Shown in pieces: positions 27,816-36,751 of a stretch of DNA of 64,000 bases; position 1 is the first letter of the stretch; each line of letters starts with the position of its first letter. Both the position numbers and the translations under genes were made by a program. Source of the DNA: an uncultured Ruminobacter sp. (GTDB lineage Bacteria > Pseudomonadota > Gammaproteobacteria > Enterobacterales > Succinivibrionaceae); NCBI GenBank assembly GCA_902764345.1, contig CACWVT010000001.1:24810-88809 (forward strand), written 5' to 3'. The notes under the pieces were generated by a model. It saw nothing but the letters and a program-made list of their open reading frames with translations, did not search any database and was not told the origin of the DNA.

Positions 27816-27959
27816 ATGAAAGCCCTTATTCTGACGGCATTCTGTTTTATCTTTCCCAGCATCTGTCATGCGGCAATGATTATGAAAATCCAGTTTTCTA
27901 TTGATCTTCTTTCTTTATATGATTTATTTAAAGTTTTTTCCTTTCCAATGAAAGAGTGA
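27816..27959 (+). CDS. Possible small secreted protein (47 residues)
   Basis: An open frame divergent from rnb starts MKALILTAFCFIFPSICHAA, which reads as a good Sec signal peptide (one lysine, hydrophobic core, CHA-A cleavage). A 27-residue tail ending in FPMKE follows. There is no clear Shine-Dalgarno sequence (GTAGCGACCGC precedes the ATG), and I recognise no family. Coding status is doubtful. Confidence 0.25.
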   Translation: MKALILTAFCFIFPSICHAAMIMKIQFSIDLLSLYDLFKVFSFPMKE

Positions 27960-28019
27960 TTTTATCATATTTCAAAAATCGCCATAACAAATTTATGGAC
28001 AGTGAAAAGCATGTGCGCA

Positions 28020-28051
28020 ATAAAAAATAACCGGCAATTATTGCCGGTTAT
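28020..28051 (-). terminator. Rho-independent terminator after prlC
   Basis: An 11-bp stem ATAACCGGCAA / TTGCCGGTTAT has a 3-nt loop. On the minus strand it continues into TTTTTTATTG. It lies about 45 bp beyond the prlC stop. Confidence 0.88.
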
Positions 28052-28096
28052 CATAAATACACCACATCATGCATTGAACAGAGTGGAATTCACGGT

Positions 28097-30145
28097 TTAT
28101 TTTCTGATTATGCCGGAATGTCTCAGCAGAGGTTCGACAGAAGGCTTACGTCCCCTGAAACTGATAAAGAGCTCCATAAAATCCTTTGAACCGCCATTGC
28201 TTAAAATAGTTCTGACAAAGTCATTTCCCACTTCCGGATTAAGAATTCCTTCTTCCTCGAACCTACTGAAGGCATCTGCGGAAAGAACCTCTGCCCATTT
28301 GTAACTGTAATAACCTGCAGAATACCCACCGGCAAAAATATGGGTAAAGCTGTTCTGGAATCTGTTGAAATCAGCCACAGGAATCACGCATACGTCATTT
28401 CTGACTTCTTCAATGAGTTCCTGTGCAGGCTTGCCCATCTTGTACTCAAGGAAACTTCTGAAATCATAAATGGAAAATTCCAGCTGTCTGAGCATTGCCA
28501 TTGCTGAATGATAATTCTTGGATTCCAGAAGTTTTTTCAGCAGATTTTCCGGTAAAGGTTCATGCGTATCCACATGTCCTGAAATCATGTTCAGAACTTC
28601 AGGCTGCCAGGTAAAGTTCTCCATAAACTGGCTTGGAAGTTCCACGGCATCCCAAGGAACCCTGTTGATGCCGGAAACCTGGCCAATATCCACGGTGGTA
28701 AGCATGTGATGCAGTGCATGACCGAATTCATGGAAAAGAGTTTCAACCTCATCATGATTGAGCAGTGCTGGTTTGTCACCTATAGGAGGCATAAAATTGG
28801 CAACTATGTAAGCGATCGGCAGTTGCAGGGTTCCGTCAGCCTTGTAGCGACGGTCTGCACAGTCATTCATCCATGCTCCGCCCCTCTTATTCTCTCTGGC
28901 ATAAAGATCCATATAGAATCCGCCAATCAATTCCCCATTACGGTAAATGTCATGATATACCACGTCAGGATGCCACACGGCCACCCCGTAATGCGGTCTG
29001 ACTTCAACACCGAATATTTTATAAACCAATGAGAATAATCCGCCCACAACCTTGTTTAAAGGGAAATAAGGACGAATCTGCTCATCGGTAATGGAATATC
29101 TTTCCTGCTTAAGCTTTTCACTGAAATAACTAATATCCCACGGCTCAAGTTCATATGTAACCCTGAGTTTTTGGGCATAATCACGTATTTCTGCTATTTC
29201 CCTGCGTCCCTGTTCCTTTGACTCATCAACCAGACTGTAGAGAAAATTCATCACTTCTTCAGGAGATTTGGCCATCTTTCTGGCAAGTGACATATGTGCA
29301 GCTGTCGGGAATCCCAAAAGCTCTGCCTGTTTGTCAGACAATGCCAGTTCTTCCTCAATTACGTCGGTATTATCAAAACGCCCGGCATCTGGACCAAGTT
29401 CGGAAGCTCGCGTTACGTATGCCCTGTACATTTCTTCCCTGAGAGCTCTGTTGTCCGCATACTGCATTACGGGAATATATGACGGATACTGTAGTGTAAG
29501 CACATAACCTTCAAGATTACGGTTTTCAGCTTCCTGTCTGGCCAAAGCCTTGGCACTTTCCGGCAGACCGCTCAGTTCTCTTTCATCCGTAATGTGTTTT
29601 ATGAATGAATTTGTCGCATCAAGCACATTGTTGCTGAATTTTGATGACAGTTCTGACAGCTTTGCCTCTATTCCGCCGAAAACTTCCTTTTCATCATCAG
29701 GAAGAGAAATACCGCATAACTCAAAATCCCTGAGTTCCTCTTCTATGGCTTTCTGCTGTGCCTGACTTAAAAGGGAAAATGAATCGGAGTTCTTTAATCT
29801 CAGATATGAGCTGTACAAATCCTCGTTCTGTCCCAACCAGGTATAGAACTCTGAAATCTCAGGAAGAAGCTCATCATGAGCCTGACGCAGTTCCTCGGTA
29901 TTAACCACACTGTTCAGATGTCCAACCACGCCCCAGGCCCTTGACAGTGCGTCAAGGCTTTCTTCTATCGGCTTTACCAGGCTGTCCCACGTAGGTTCTG
30001 TTTCCTCGTCAGAATTAATATCGGTAGTGTAAATAACCGTATCCCTGCACTTGTCAATCAGCTGTCTTATCGCCGGACGGATGTCGGAGACCTTAATCTT
30101 GTCAAATTCAGGTAACAGCTTCATATTTAATAAAGGATTTGCCAT
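28097..30145 (-). CDS. prlC: Oligopeptidase A
   Basis: Cytoplasmic M3-family zinc metallopeptidase that degrades oligopeptides and cleaved signal peptides. The 682 residues match the E. coli length. It begins NPLLNMKLLPEFDKIKVSDI and carries the catalytic HEFGHALHH near residue 472 (two zinc histidines and the general-base glutamate). The third ligand region is about 26 residues on. FAGGYSAGYYSYKWAEVLSAD near the C-terminus is family-typical. GAGGA precedes the ATG by 4 bp. Confidence 0.96.
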   Translation of the reverse strand: MANPLLNMKLLPEFDKIKVSDIRPAIRQLIDKCRDTVIYTTDINSDEETEPTWDSLVKPIEESLDALSRAWGVVGHLNSVVNTEELRQAHDELLPEISEFYTWLGQNEDLYSSYLRLKNSDSFSLLSQAQQKAIEEELRDFELCGISLPDDEKEVFGGIEAKLSELSSKFSNNVLDATNSFIKHITDERELSGLPESAKALARQEAENRNLEGYVLTLQYPSYIPVMQYADNRALREEMYRAYVTRASELGPDAGRFDNTDVIEEELALSDKQAELLGFPTAAHMSLARKMAKSPEEVMNFLYSLVDESKEQGRREIAEIRDYAQKLRVTYELEPWDISYFSEKLKQERYSITDEQIRPYFPLNKVVGGLFSLVYKIFGVEVRPHYGVAVWHPDVVYHDIYRNGELIGGFYMDLYARENKRGGAWMNDCADRRYKADGTLQLPIAYIVANFMPPIGDKPALLNHDEVETLFHEFGHALHHMLTTVDIGQVSGINRVPWDAVELPSQFMENFTWQPEVLNMISGHVDTHEPLPENLLKKLLESKNYHSAMAMLRQLEFSIYDFRSFLEYKMGKPAQELIEEVRNDVCVIPVADFNRFQNSFTHIFAGGYSAGYYSYKWAEVLSADAFSRFEEEGILNPEVGNDFVRTILSNGGSKDFMELFISFRGRKPSVEPLLRHSGIIRK

Positions 30146-30168
30146 AAATTCCTCACAGACAGTAATAT
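30139..30168 (+). promoter_or_regulatory. Candidate plus-strand promoter at the prlC start
   Basis: TTGCCA (30139-30144), 18 bp and TAATAT (30163-30168) face away from prlC. A transcript from here would meet the plus-strand terminator at 30227-30252. It fits a small RNA of about 75-80 nt but is unproven. Confidence 0.35.
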
Positions 30169-30226
30169 TTTTCTCTTCTCGGCTGATTATATCAAAAAAG
30201 ATTCAGACTCACGTCATTAGATGAAC

Positions 30227-30252
30227 CGCTGACGTTAATTGTCAGCGTTTTT
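30227..30252 (+). terminator. Orphan plus-strand intrinsic terminator
   Basis: A 7-bp stem CGCTGAC / GTCAGCG (30227-30233 and 30241-30247) is followed by TTTTT. No plus-strand gene lies upstream, since prlC runs the other way. The terminator therefore needs another transcript to explain it. Confidence 0.65.
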
Positions 30253-30367
30253 GCCGACGCTCTCATGCTTTTTGAAACATTACTCATGATAATCATCACA
30301 AAACAGCCCAGAGATGCATAATTTTTCAATATTAGAGGAAAAAGACTATAAAATACGGTGAGGTGCC

Positions 30368-30466
30368 ATGAAACACGGTCTTATTCAAATCACCGTCATC
30401 GTGCAACACATGTTATTATTCAGAACAATCCCTGCTGAAAATCTTATGATTTTCAACCGGACATGA
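30368..30466 (+). CDS. Possible 32-residue leader or small ORF
   Basis: A short frame starts MKHGLIQITVIVQHMLLF. GGTGAGG lies just upstream of the ATG, and a TATAAA box at 30347-30352 would start transcription very close to it. It ends 43 bp before the membrane-protein gene. I recognise no homologue and no regulatory amino-acid run, so it may be chance. Confidence 0.2.
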   Translation: MKHGLIQITVIVQHMLLFRTIPAENLMIFNRT

Positions 30467-30509
30467 ATATCGGTATTTAATTGAAACACGGAAAATAAGG
30501 AAATCGGAC

Positions 30510-31178
30510 ATGTACCAAAAACCGCATCTCTATGCCATCGCCGTCATAGGTCTGATTATAGTCGCATGCACAATCTGCAACATTTTCAATAACGTACACA
30601 TTCTTGATGCCGGCAATATTTTTCTGCTGATACTTTACGTCTGTTTTACGGGAGCCTACATTCTCATATACAGAAGAGTAAATTTCAAATTTGCCTACTC
30701 CTGGATTACAGGCATTGTCTGTTATCTGCTCACAATCATATTTTCAGGACTTGCACTGTATAATAATTCATGGAACGTAGACTCAGTGTACTACCTGATT
30801 CCATTTATCATCGCAATAACTCTCACTCATATATGCTTTGTGAATTTTTCTGCGACAAAAGGTTTCATGCGCAATGCATTTACCCTGTTACTGAAAATCA
30901 CGGCCGTAATTACCGCCGTATCGGCAATTGCTCTGCTTTTTACAGAAAATCCCGATAATCTGGACTTTATGCAGAAATTCACGGCATCACTCGTCATTCT
31001 GCTGATTTTCGGAGACTTTATGGTTTTCTACATCAATTATTTCTACACTCTGGAAAATAACAATAATGATGTCCTCACCCTGTACAAATCGGATAAGGAA
31101 ACAATTTACGCCGACAAATTCGGCAAACTTTATCACGTAATTCCCGATGAAACCGGATCAGAAAATAATAAGGGTTAA
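30510..31178 (+). CDS. Six-helix inner-membrane protein of unknown function
   Basis: A 222-residue hydrophobic protein with six probable membrane helices (about 7-27, 33-52, 62-82, 93-113, 122-143 and 152-175). The polar C-terminal tail of about 45 residues is probably cytoplasmic. I see no conserved catalytic motif. It is 28 bp upstream of the aminopeptidase P gene and in the same direction, so it may head that transcription unit. Confidence 0.75.
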   Translation: MYQKPHLYAIAVIGLIIVACTICNIFNNVHILDAGNIFLLILYVCFTGAYILIYRRVNFKFAYSWITGIVCYLLTIIFSGLALYNNSWNVDSVYYLIPFIIAITLTHICFVNFSATKGFMRNAFTLLLKITAVITAVSAIALLFTENPDNLDFMQKFTASLVILLIFGDFMVFYINYFYTLENNNNDVLTLYKSDKETIYADKFGKLYHVIPDETGSENNKG

Positions 31179-31206
31179 TAACATCTGACGGAGACGTTTA
31201 CTAAAT

Positions 31207-33186
31207 ATGAACGAATACAACACTGCAAACACATATAACAAAAACTCTCAGGATGTCTATGAGGCCGACTCAACCAGACTGGCCCGTGTGGACAGGCTGA
31301 GAAAAATGATGCGTCATCTCAATCTGGATGCTCTGATTATTACCAGAACTGACGAACATTTAAGCGAATACCTGTCACCTGATCGGGAACGACTGGCCTA
31401 TATTACCGGATTTACCGGTTCTGCGGGAACTGCGGTAATTCTCGAAAATGAACATTTGGTCGACAGATTAAAGGATCACAGTGTTAAGAACAGCGCCAAC
31501 AGGGAAATTTTTCTTAAGAATTCCGCCGCAATTTTTGTGGACGGAAGATATACAATTCAGGCCAAGATTCAGACAAGCCCAACCATGTTTGATGTTTTCC
31601 ATTTTACCACGGTGAAACTGGAGGACTGGTTAATTACGGTTCTTGGCAGTAATGCTCGTATCGGAATAGATCCGAAATGTATAAGCTACAACCGTTTTAC
31701 CTCAATAAAATCAGCTCTGGCTCCATATCAGCTGGAACTAATCTCAACGGAAACAAACCTTATTGACGACATATGGAATGACAAGCCAAAATACGAACCT
31801 TCACCAGCTCTGATTTTCGAGGATCATTACAACGGAAACCCGAGCATTGAAAAACGACACCTTATTGCCCAGATTCTAAAAGAGAAAAATATAGATGTTA
31901 CCATTATCTCCAACAGCGAATCGGTTAACTGGCTGCTCAACATAAGGGGGCGTGACATTCCAAATCTTCCGGTTGTAAAATGCTTCGCCGCAGTATACAG
32001 CTGCGAGGAAATCGAATGGTTTGTGGACTTACGAAAAATACCTGAAAACAGGATTTCTGATTTTCAGCATCATTTCGGCAATATAACATACATGGAAGAA
32101 GACAAACTTGAGGATCTCATAAATCGTCTGGCAAAACACAAATACTCAGTCTATATAGACGAAACCTCAACTAATGCCTGGATTATTGAAAAGCTCAAAA
32201 AAAGCGGCATTCCTCTGACTTTTGGCCCGGATCTCTGTGAATACCCTAAGGCCTGCAAAAATCCGACAGAACTGAAAGGAATGAAGAGATGTCATCACAA
32301 GGATGCTGTCGCCATGTGCAGATTCCTGTCCTGGCTCGATCACCTAACAGAAAATCTCATCAACGCCAGCAGTGAACTGAAACCTCAGGCTCTTGAGATA
32401 ATAAAAGCTCAAAACGAAGCCACCCTGAGCAGTCAGCTTCTCAAATTCAGAGAGGAACAGGACGGTTTCATTGAAACAAGCTTTGACACAATATCTGCTC
32501 TGGGGCCTAATGCCGCAATCATTCATTACAATCATGTCAACCTTAATAAACCAAGAGCACTTGGACAGGATCCTCTGTATCTGGTAGACAGTGGCGGACA
32601 ATACAACGAAGGCACTACCGACATCACAAGAACAGTGTTGGTAGGTCCCGGACTTACTGATGAAATGAAGGAACGCTTTACTCTTGTTCTAAAGGGCATG
32701 ATTGCCCTCCATCAGGTAAGATTCCCCAAAGGAACCTTCGGTGGAGCCCTTGACGTGCTCGCAAGAGCCCCACTCTGGCAGAAAGGGCTTAATTATGACC
32801 ACGGAACCGGTCACGGCGTCGGGCATTGTCTGAATGTTCATGAAGGACCTCAGGCCATTTCGTACAGATACGGACAGACACCGCTGGCTCCCGGAATGGT
32901 CACCTCGGTTGAGCCTGGATACTATAAGGAAAACGAATATGGTATCCGTTGCGAAAACCTGTGCGTTGTTGAGACCGTACATGACACCCAAAATCAGGCT
33001 GAGATGCTTGCATTTTTACCTATCACTTATGTACCATTTGACATTAGGCTCATCAAAAAAGAGTTACTGACGGATGATGAACGTACCTGGCTCAATAACT
33101 ATCATCTCAAGGTAAGGGAAATTGTCAGGGAACATCTTAGCGACCTGGAAATCAACTGGTTACTTAAAGCAACGGCGGCGATTTAA
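31207..33186 (+). CDS. Aminopeptidase P family (Xaa-Pro aminopeptidase)
   Basis: M24B metallopeptidase that removes the N-terminal residue before proline. The 659 residues form two creatinase-type N-terminal domains and a pita-bread catalytic domain. Metal ligands are visible in YLVDSGGQY, TTDITRT, HGTGHGVGH, SVEPGYY and the later CVVE. An insert of about 25 residues sits between GTAVILE and AAIFVDGRY, where relatives are contiguous, partly explaining the length. pssA begins 3 bp after its stop. Confidence 0.9.
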   Translation: MNEYNTANTYNKNSQDVYEADSTRLARVDRLRKMMRHLNLDALIITRTDEHLSEYLSPDRERLAYITGFTGSAGTAVILENEHLVDRLKDHSVKNSANREIFLKNSAAIFVDGRYTIQAKIQTSPTMFDVFHFTTVKLEDWLITVLGSNARIGIDPKCISYNRFTSIKSALAPYQLELISTETNLIDDIWNDKPKYEPSPALIFEDHYNGNPSIEKRHLIAQILKEKNIDVTIISNSESVNWLLNIRGRDIPNLPVVKCFAAVYSCEEIEWFVDLRKIPENRISDFQHHFGNITYMEEDKLEDLINRLAKHKYSVYIDETSTNAWIIEKLKKSGIPLTFGPDLCEYPKACKNPTELKGMKRCHHKDAVAMCRFLSWLDHLTENLINASSELKPQALEIIKAQNEATLSSQLLKFREEQDGFIETSFDTISALGPNAAIIHYNHVNLNKPRALGQDPLYLVDSGGQYNEGTTDITRTVLVGPGLTDEMKERFTLVLKGMIALHQVRFPKGTFGGALDVLARAPLWQKGLNYDHGTGHGVGHCLNVHEGPQAISYRYGQTPLAPGMVTSVEPGYYKENEYGIRCENLCVVETVHDTQNQAEMLAFLPITYVPFDIRLIKKELLTDDERTWLNNYHLKVREIVREHLSDLEINWLLKATAAI

Positions 33187-33189
33187 TAA

Positions 33190-34560
33190 ATGAAATTATT
33201 AAACTCAATGCACTGCCTGTTCGGTAGTGCAAAATACAAAATCGGAAATTTATCCAAAATTGCGGTGAATGCCGACTCATACAATATTCTCGAAGACCCG
33301 AAAGTATTCAGGGAGCGTCTGCTTGCAAATATCAAAAATGCCAAATCACGCATCTGCATATGCGCTCTTTACTGGCAGAATGATGAAATGGGACAGGAAG
33401 TCATGCAGGCCGTGAATGAGGCCGTTGCCGCAAATCCGAAGCTTTACGTACGTATCTACGTGGATTTTCACAGGGCTCAGCGCGGACTCGTCGGAAAAAC
33501 CAAACAGATTGTTAACAGCGATTGGTACAGGGAACTTGCCAAGAAACAATTAATTCACCCTATTATTTACGGCGTTCCCGTAAAACGCCGCGAGATATTC
33601 GGTGTCTTTCATCTTAAAGGTTTTATCATTGACGATACCGTGCTGTACAGTGGTGCCAGCATCAACAATGTATACCTGCACAGACTTGATAAATACCGCA
33701 TAGACCGTTACCACGAAATAAATTCCCGGGAGCTGGCTGATTCCCTGTTCTATTATTGCGCCGACGTTTTCCACAGACACAATGCCGTTCAGGATTTTGC
33801 TCAGGACGCAATTCCTACTTCCAAGGAACTGAATCTAGAAATCAAGAAACAGCGCAGGGAACTGTGCAGAACCAATTACAAAATAAGTAATGCGGAAATC
33901 AACTCAAGACAGGTGGGAATTACCCCACTGGTAGGTCTTGGAAAAAAGAATAACATTCTTAACACATCCATAATTAATCTGATTGAGGCTGCAGAAGAAG
34001 AAATAACAATATGTACACCTTATTTCAACTTTCCTAGCCATGTGCTAAAGGCTGTAAACAAAGCTCTCTCAAAGGGAGTCACAATCACAATAATCGTAGG
34101 CGACAAGGAAGCCAACGATTTCTTCATCCACGATGGAGAACCATATAACAAGGTCGGTGCCGTTCCGTACATCTATGAGATGAATCTCCGTGACTTTGTC
34201 AACAGCCATACCAAGCAGATTAACGAAGGAATTCTGAAAATAAGACTGTGGAAGGACGGACTGAACACATACCATGTTAAAGGAATTTCCGTTGATCACA
34301 GATACCATCTTATAACGGGCAACAACCTGAATCCTAGAGCATGGGGACTAGATCTGGAAAACGGCCTTTTGGTTGATGACGAACACCACCTGCTTCTCGA
34401 GAAGATAACTCACGAAAGGAACTTTCTTTTAAGCCGAACAACTCCGATAACGTCTCCGTCTGAACTCCAGACCATAGATGACTATCCTGAAGATTATCGT
34501 AAAGTTATTCTAAAAGTCAGAAAATTCGGAGCACAATGGCTCCTCAGAAAGCTTCTCTGA
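33190..34560 (+). CDS. pssA: CDP-diacylglycerol--serine O-phosphatidyltransferase PssA
   Basis: Makes phosphatidylserine, the precursor of phosphatidylethanolamine, at the membrane surface. The 456 residues belong to the phospholipase-D-type (type I) PssA. Two HKD-like sites are visible: HLKGFIIDDTVLYSGASINN in the first half and HVKGISVDHRYHLITGNNLN in the second. The length and C-terminal basic tail match E. coli PssA (451). It lies 3 bp downstream of the aminopeptidase gene. Confidence 0.93.
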   Translation: MKLLNSMHCLFGSAKYKIGNLSKIAVNADSYNILEDPKVFRERLLANIKNAKSRICICALYWQNDEMGQEVMQAVNEAVAANPKLYVRIYVDFHRAQRGLVGKTKQIVNSDWYRELAKKQLIHPIIYGVPVKRREIFGVFHLKGFIIDDTVLYSGASINNVYLHRLDKYRIDRYHEINSRELADSLFYYCADVFHRHNAVQDFAQDAIPTSKELNLEIKKQRRELCRTNYKISNAEINSRQVGITPLVGLGKKNNILNTSIINLIEAAEEEITICTPYFNFPSHVLKAVNKALSKGVTITIIVGDKEANDFFIHDGEPYNKVGAVPYIYEMNLRDFVNSHTKQINEGILKIRLWKDGLNTYHVKGISVDHRYHLITGNNLNPRAWGLDLENGLLVDDEHHLLLEKITHERNFLLSRTTPITSPSELQTIDDYPEDYRKVILKVRKFGAQWLLRKLL

Positions 34561-34629
34561 TGTCACACCGGGGTCGAATACTGTTTCGGCCCTGAAAGGA
34601 ACAGTTAGTGCACGGATACACGGCAATAT

Positions 34630-36684
34630 ATGGATATCTCAGCTTTACCCATCAGTGAATTAAAAGGAATCACATCCAAACAGGTGTCAGCCTTAAATAA
34701 AATAGGGATTAACACTGTAATGGATCTTCTTCTGCACTTTCCTTACTCATATCAGGATCGTACAAAATTCACACCGATAAATGAACTGACAGAAGACTCG
34801 TATGCCAGTATCAGGGCAAGGATCGTCTCCCGTTCCACTGGCAGAAACAACATGCTGATTCTGACTCTTTCGGACGACACGGGAATACTAAGGGTAACAC
34901 TGTTCAACTGTCCGATTTTCATAAACAGGGAACTCAAATCCGGAAACATTCTTATCTGTCATGGTAAAGTCAGCATTTTTCAGAATTGCCTGCAGATGAC
35001 AAATCCGGAACTGAATCTTAAAGATACCGAACTTCCGGAAAGCTACACACCTGTATACCGCCTTACGAAAGGCATTAAAATGCAGTCGATGCGCAACCTG
35101 GTTCAAAAGGCTCTGAATGAACTGGAGAAAACCGGAGTCTGTGAAGAGCTTATCCCGCCACATCTTAATCATACAGGGATGACTTTAAAGGATGCACTTA
35201 TTCAGGTGCACACCCCGAACATCGGCACGTCAATGAGCGATCTTGCACTGTTTATAACCTCTCAGCAGCAGCGGGTAATCTGTGAAGAATTAATATCACA
35301 GTACATATCCGTACTAACCCTTAAAGAAAGTAACAAACTGCTGAACGGTATTCCGCTGAAACCTGTTGACAGTCTTATTAAAAAATTCCTGTCAACTTTA
35401 AAATTCAGCCCTACAGGAGCACAACTGAGAGTGTTTGACGAAATAAGCAGGGATCTTACCCTTGCTCAGCCTATGAACCGTCTGGTGCAGGGAGATGTTG
35501 GTTGTGGCAAAACACTTGTTGCCGTTCTGGCATCTCTGCAGGCAGTGGGCAATGGTATACAGTCTGCAATCATGGCACCTACGGAAATACTTGCCGAACA
35601 GCACTTTTCCAATATTCAGAATTTTCTGGAACCATTGGGAATCAGAGTTGCATTACTGACCGGCAGCCAGAAAAAGGCCGAAAAGAACAAACAGCTGGAA
35701 CTTGTTAAAAATGGAAACGCACAAATAATTGTCGGAACGCACGCAATTTTTCAGGAACAGGTTAATTTCCTAAGTCTGGGCCTTATAATTATTGACGAAC
35801 AACACCGCTTCGGTGTTGAACAGCGCATGAAACTGCGCAGCAAGTGCAGTATAGAAAACAGAGTTCCTCACATGCTTGCCATGACAGCGACTCCGATTCC
35901 GAGAACACTGGCTCAGACCATCTATGCAGATATGCACGTATCCGTGATTGATGAGCTTCCCAAAGGCAGAAAACCCATTACCACCATAACCATTCCGGAA
36001 ACACGCCGCGACGAGATTATCGAAAGAATAGGAATCAACTGCAGTGCCGGCAAACAGGCATACTGGGTATGCAGTCTGGTAAACGAATCAGAGGTACTGG
36101 AATCCCAGGATGCCATAAACGCCTGTGAATACCTAACAGCCAAACTTCCTAATCTTAAGATTGGTCTTGTTCATGGTCAAATGAAATCCACGGATAAAGA
36201 TGCCGTAATGAGGGAATTTAAGAATGGGAATATAGACGTTCTTGTTGCAACTTCGGTAATTGAAGTTGGTGTAGACGTACCTAACGCATTCCTCATTGTC
36301 ATAGAAAACTCCGAAAGATACGGTCTGGCTCAGCTTCACCAGTTGAGAGGACGTGTCGGCAGAGGTCAGTTGGATTCGTTCTGCTGTCTGATGTTCTCCG
36401 ACAAGATAAACAGTATAGGCATGGAACGACTGAACACATTGAAAAACAGTAATGACGGTTTTGTCATAGCTCAAAAGGATCTGGAAATCAGAGGCCCTGG
36501 AGACCTGCTCGGCACCAGACAGACAGGCGAAATTGCCTATCGGGTGGCAGATGCGGTAAGGGACTACAGATCAATGGATAAATGTACTGTTATTGCCACG
36601 GAAATTTTCAAAAATAGAAAGGAGCTCTGCCAAAAGCTGACTGAACGATGGTTCCCGGACAGCGAGATAATGAGCGTTCTGTAA
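34630..36684 (+). CDS. recG: ATP-dependent DNA helicase RecG
   Basis: Branch-migrating helicase that processes stalled forks and Holliday junctions. The 684 residues contain an N-terminal wedge/OB domain (about 1-160). Superfamily 2 helicase motifs follow: Walker A GDVGCGKTLVA, DEQH box in IIDEQHRFGVEQR, MTATPIPRTLA, and motif VI HQLRGRVGRG. The ribosome binding site is weak (ACGGC). It runs towards the convergent yihY-like gene. Confidence 0.96.
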   Translation: MDISALPISELKGITSKQVSALNKIGINTVMDLLLHFPYSYQDRTKFTPINELTEDSYASIRARIVSRSTGRNNMLILTLSDDTGILRVTLFNCPIFINRELKSGNILICHGKVSIFQNCLQMTNPELNLKDTELPESYTPVYRLTKGIKMQSMRNLVQKALNELEKTGVCEELIPPHLNHTGMTLKDALIQVHTPNIGTSMSDLALFITSQQQRVICEELISQYISVLTLKESNKLLNGIPLKPVDSLIKKFLSTLKFSPTGAQLRVFDEISRDLTLAQPMNRLVQGDVGCGKTLVAVLASLQAVGNGIQSAIMAPTEILAEQHFSNIQNFLEPLGIRVALLTGSQKKAEKNKQLELVKNGNAQIIVGTHAIFQEQVNFLSLGLIIIDEQHRFGVEQRMKLRSKCSIENRVPHMLAMTATPIPRTLAQTIYADMHVSVIDELPKGRKPITTITIPETRRDEIIERIGINCSAGKQAYWVCSLVNESEVLESQDAINACEYLTAKLPNLKIGLVHGQMKSTDKDAVMREFKNGNIDVLVATSVIEVGVDVPNAFLIVIENSERYGLAQLHQLRGRVGRGQLDSFCCLMFSDKINSIGMERLNTLKNSNDGFVIAQKDLEIRGPGDLLGTRQTGEIAYRVADAVRDYRSMDKCTVIATEIFKNRKELCQKLTERWFPDSEIMSVL

Positions 36685-36693
36685 CCAGATTTC

Positions 36694-36723
36694 AAAAAAC
36701 GGGAATCTGTATGCTGACTCCCG
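36694..36723 (-). terminator. Terminator between recG and the yihY-like gene
   Basis: A hairpin with arms CGGGA..TC / GA..TCCCG (36700-36723) is followed on the minus strand by TTTTTTG. It serves the yihY-like gene and may also stop recG transcripts. Confidence 0.75.
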
Positions 36724-36751
36724 CTACCTGTAAAATACCAAAAGACAGCTT

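Larger units (their letters stand above)
27777..28096. other. Intergenic region upstream of rnb
   Basis: This 320-bp stretch contains the presumed rnb promoter, the prlC terminator (28020-28051) and a possible small secreted-protein frame on the plus strand (27816-27959). It is otherwise AT-rich with nothing recognisable. Confidence 0.5.
30146..30509. other. Divergent intergenic region prlC / membrane-protein gene
   Basis: This 364-bp spacer holds a plus-strand promoter candidate and a terminator with no obvious gene between them (30139-30252). A TATAAA box lies at 30347-30352, and a 32-codon frame with a GGTGAGG site follows (30368-30466). The last may be a leader or chance. The rest is AT-rich. 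Confidence 0.45.
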
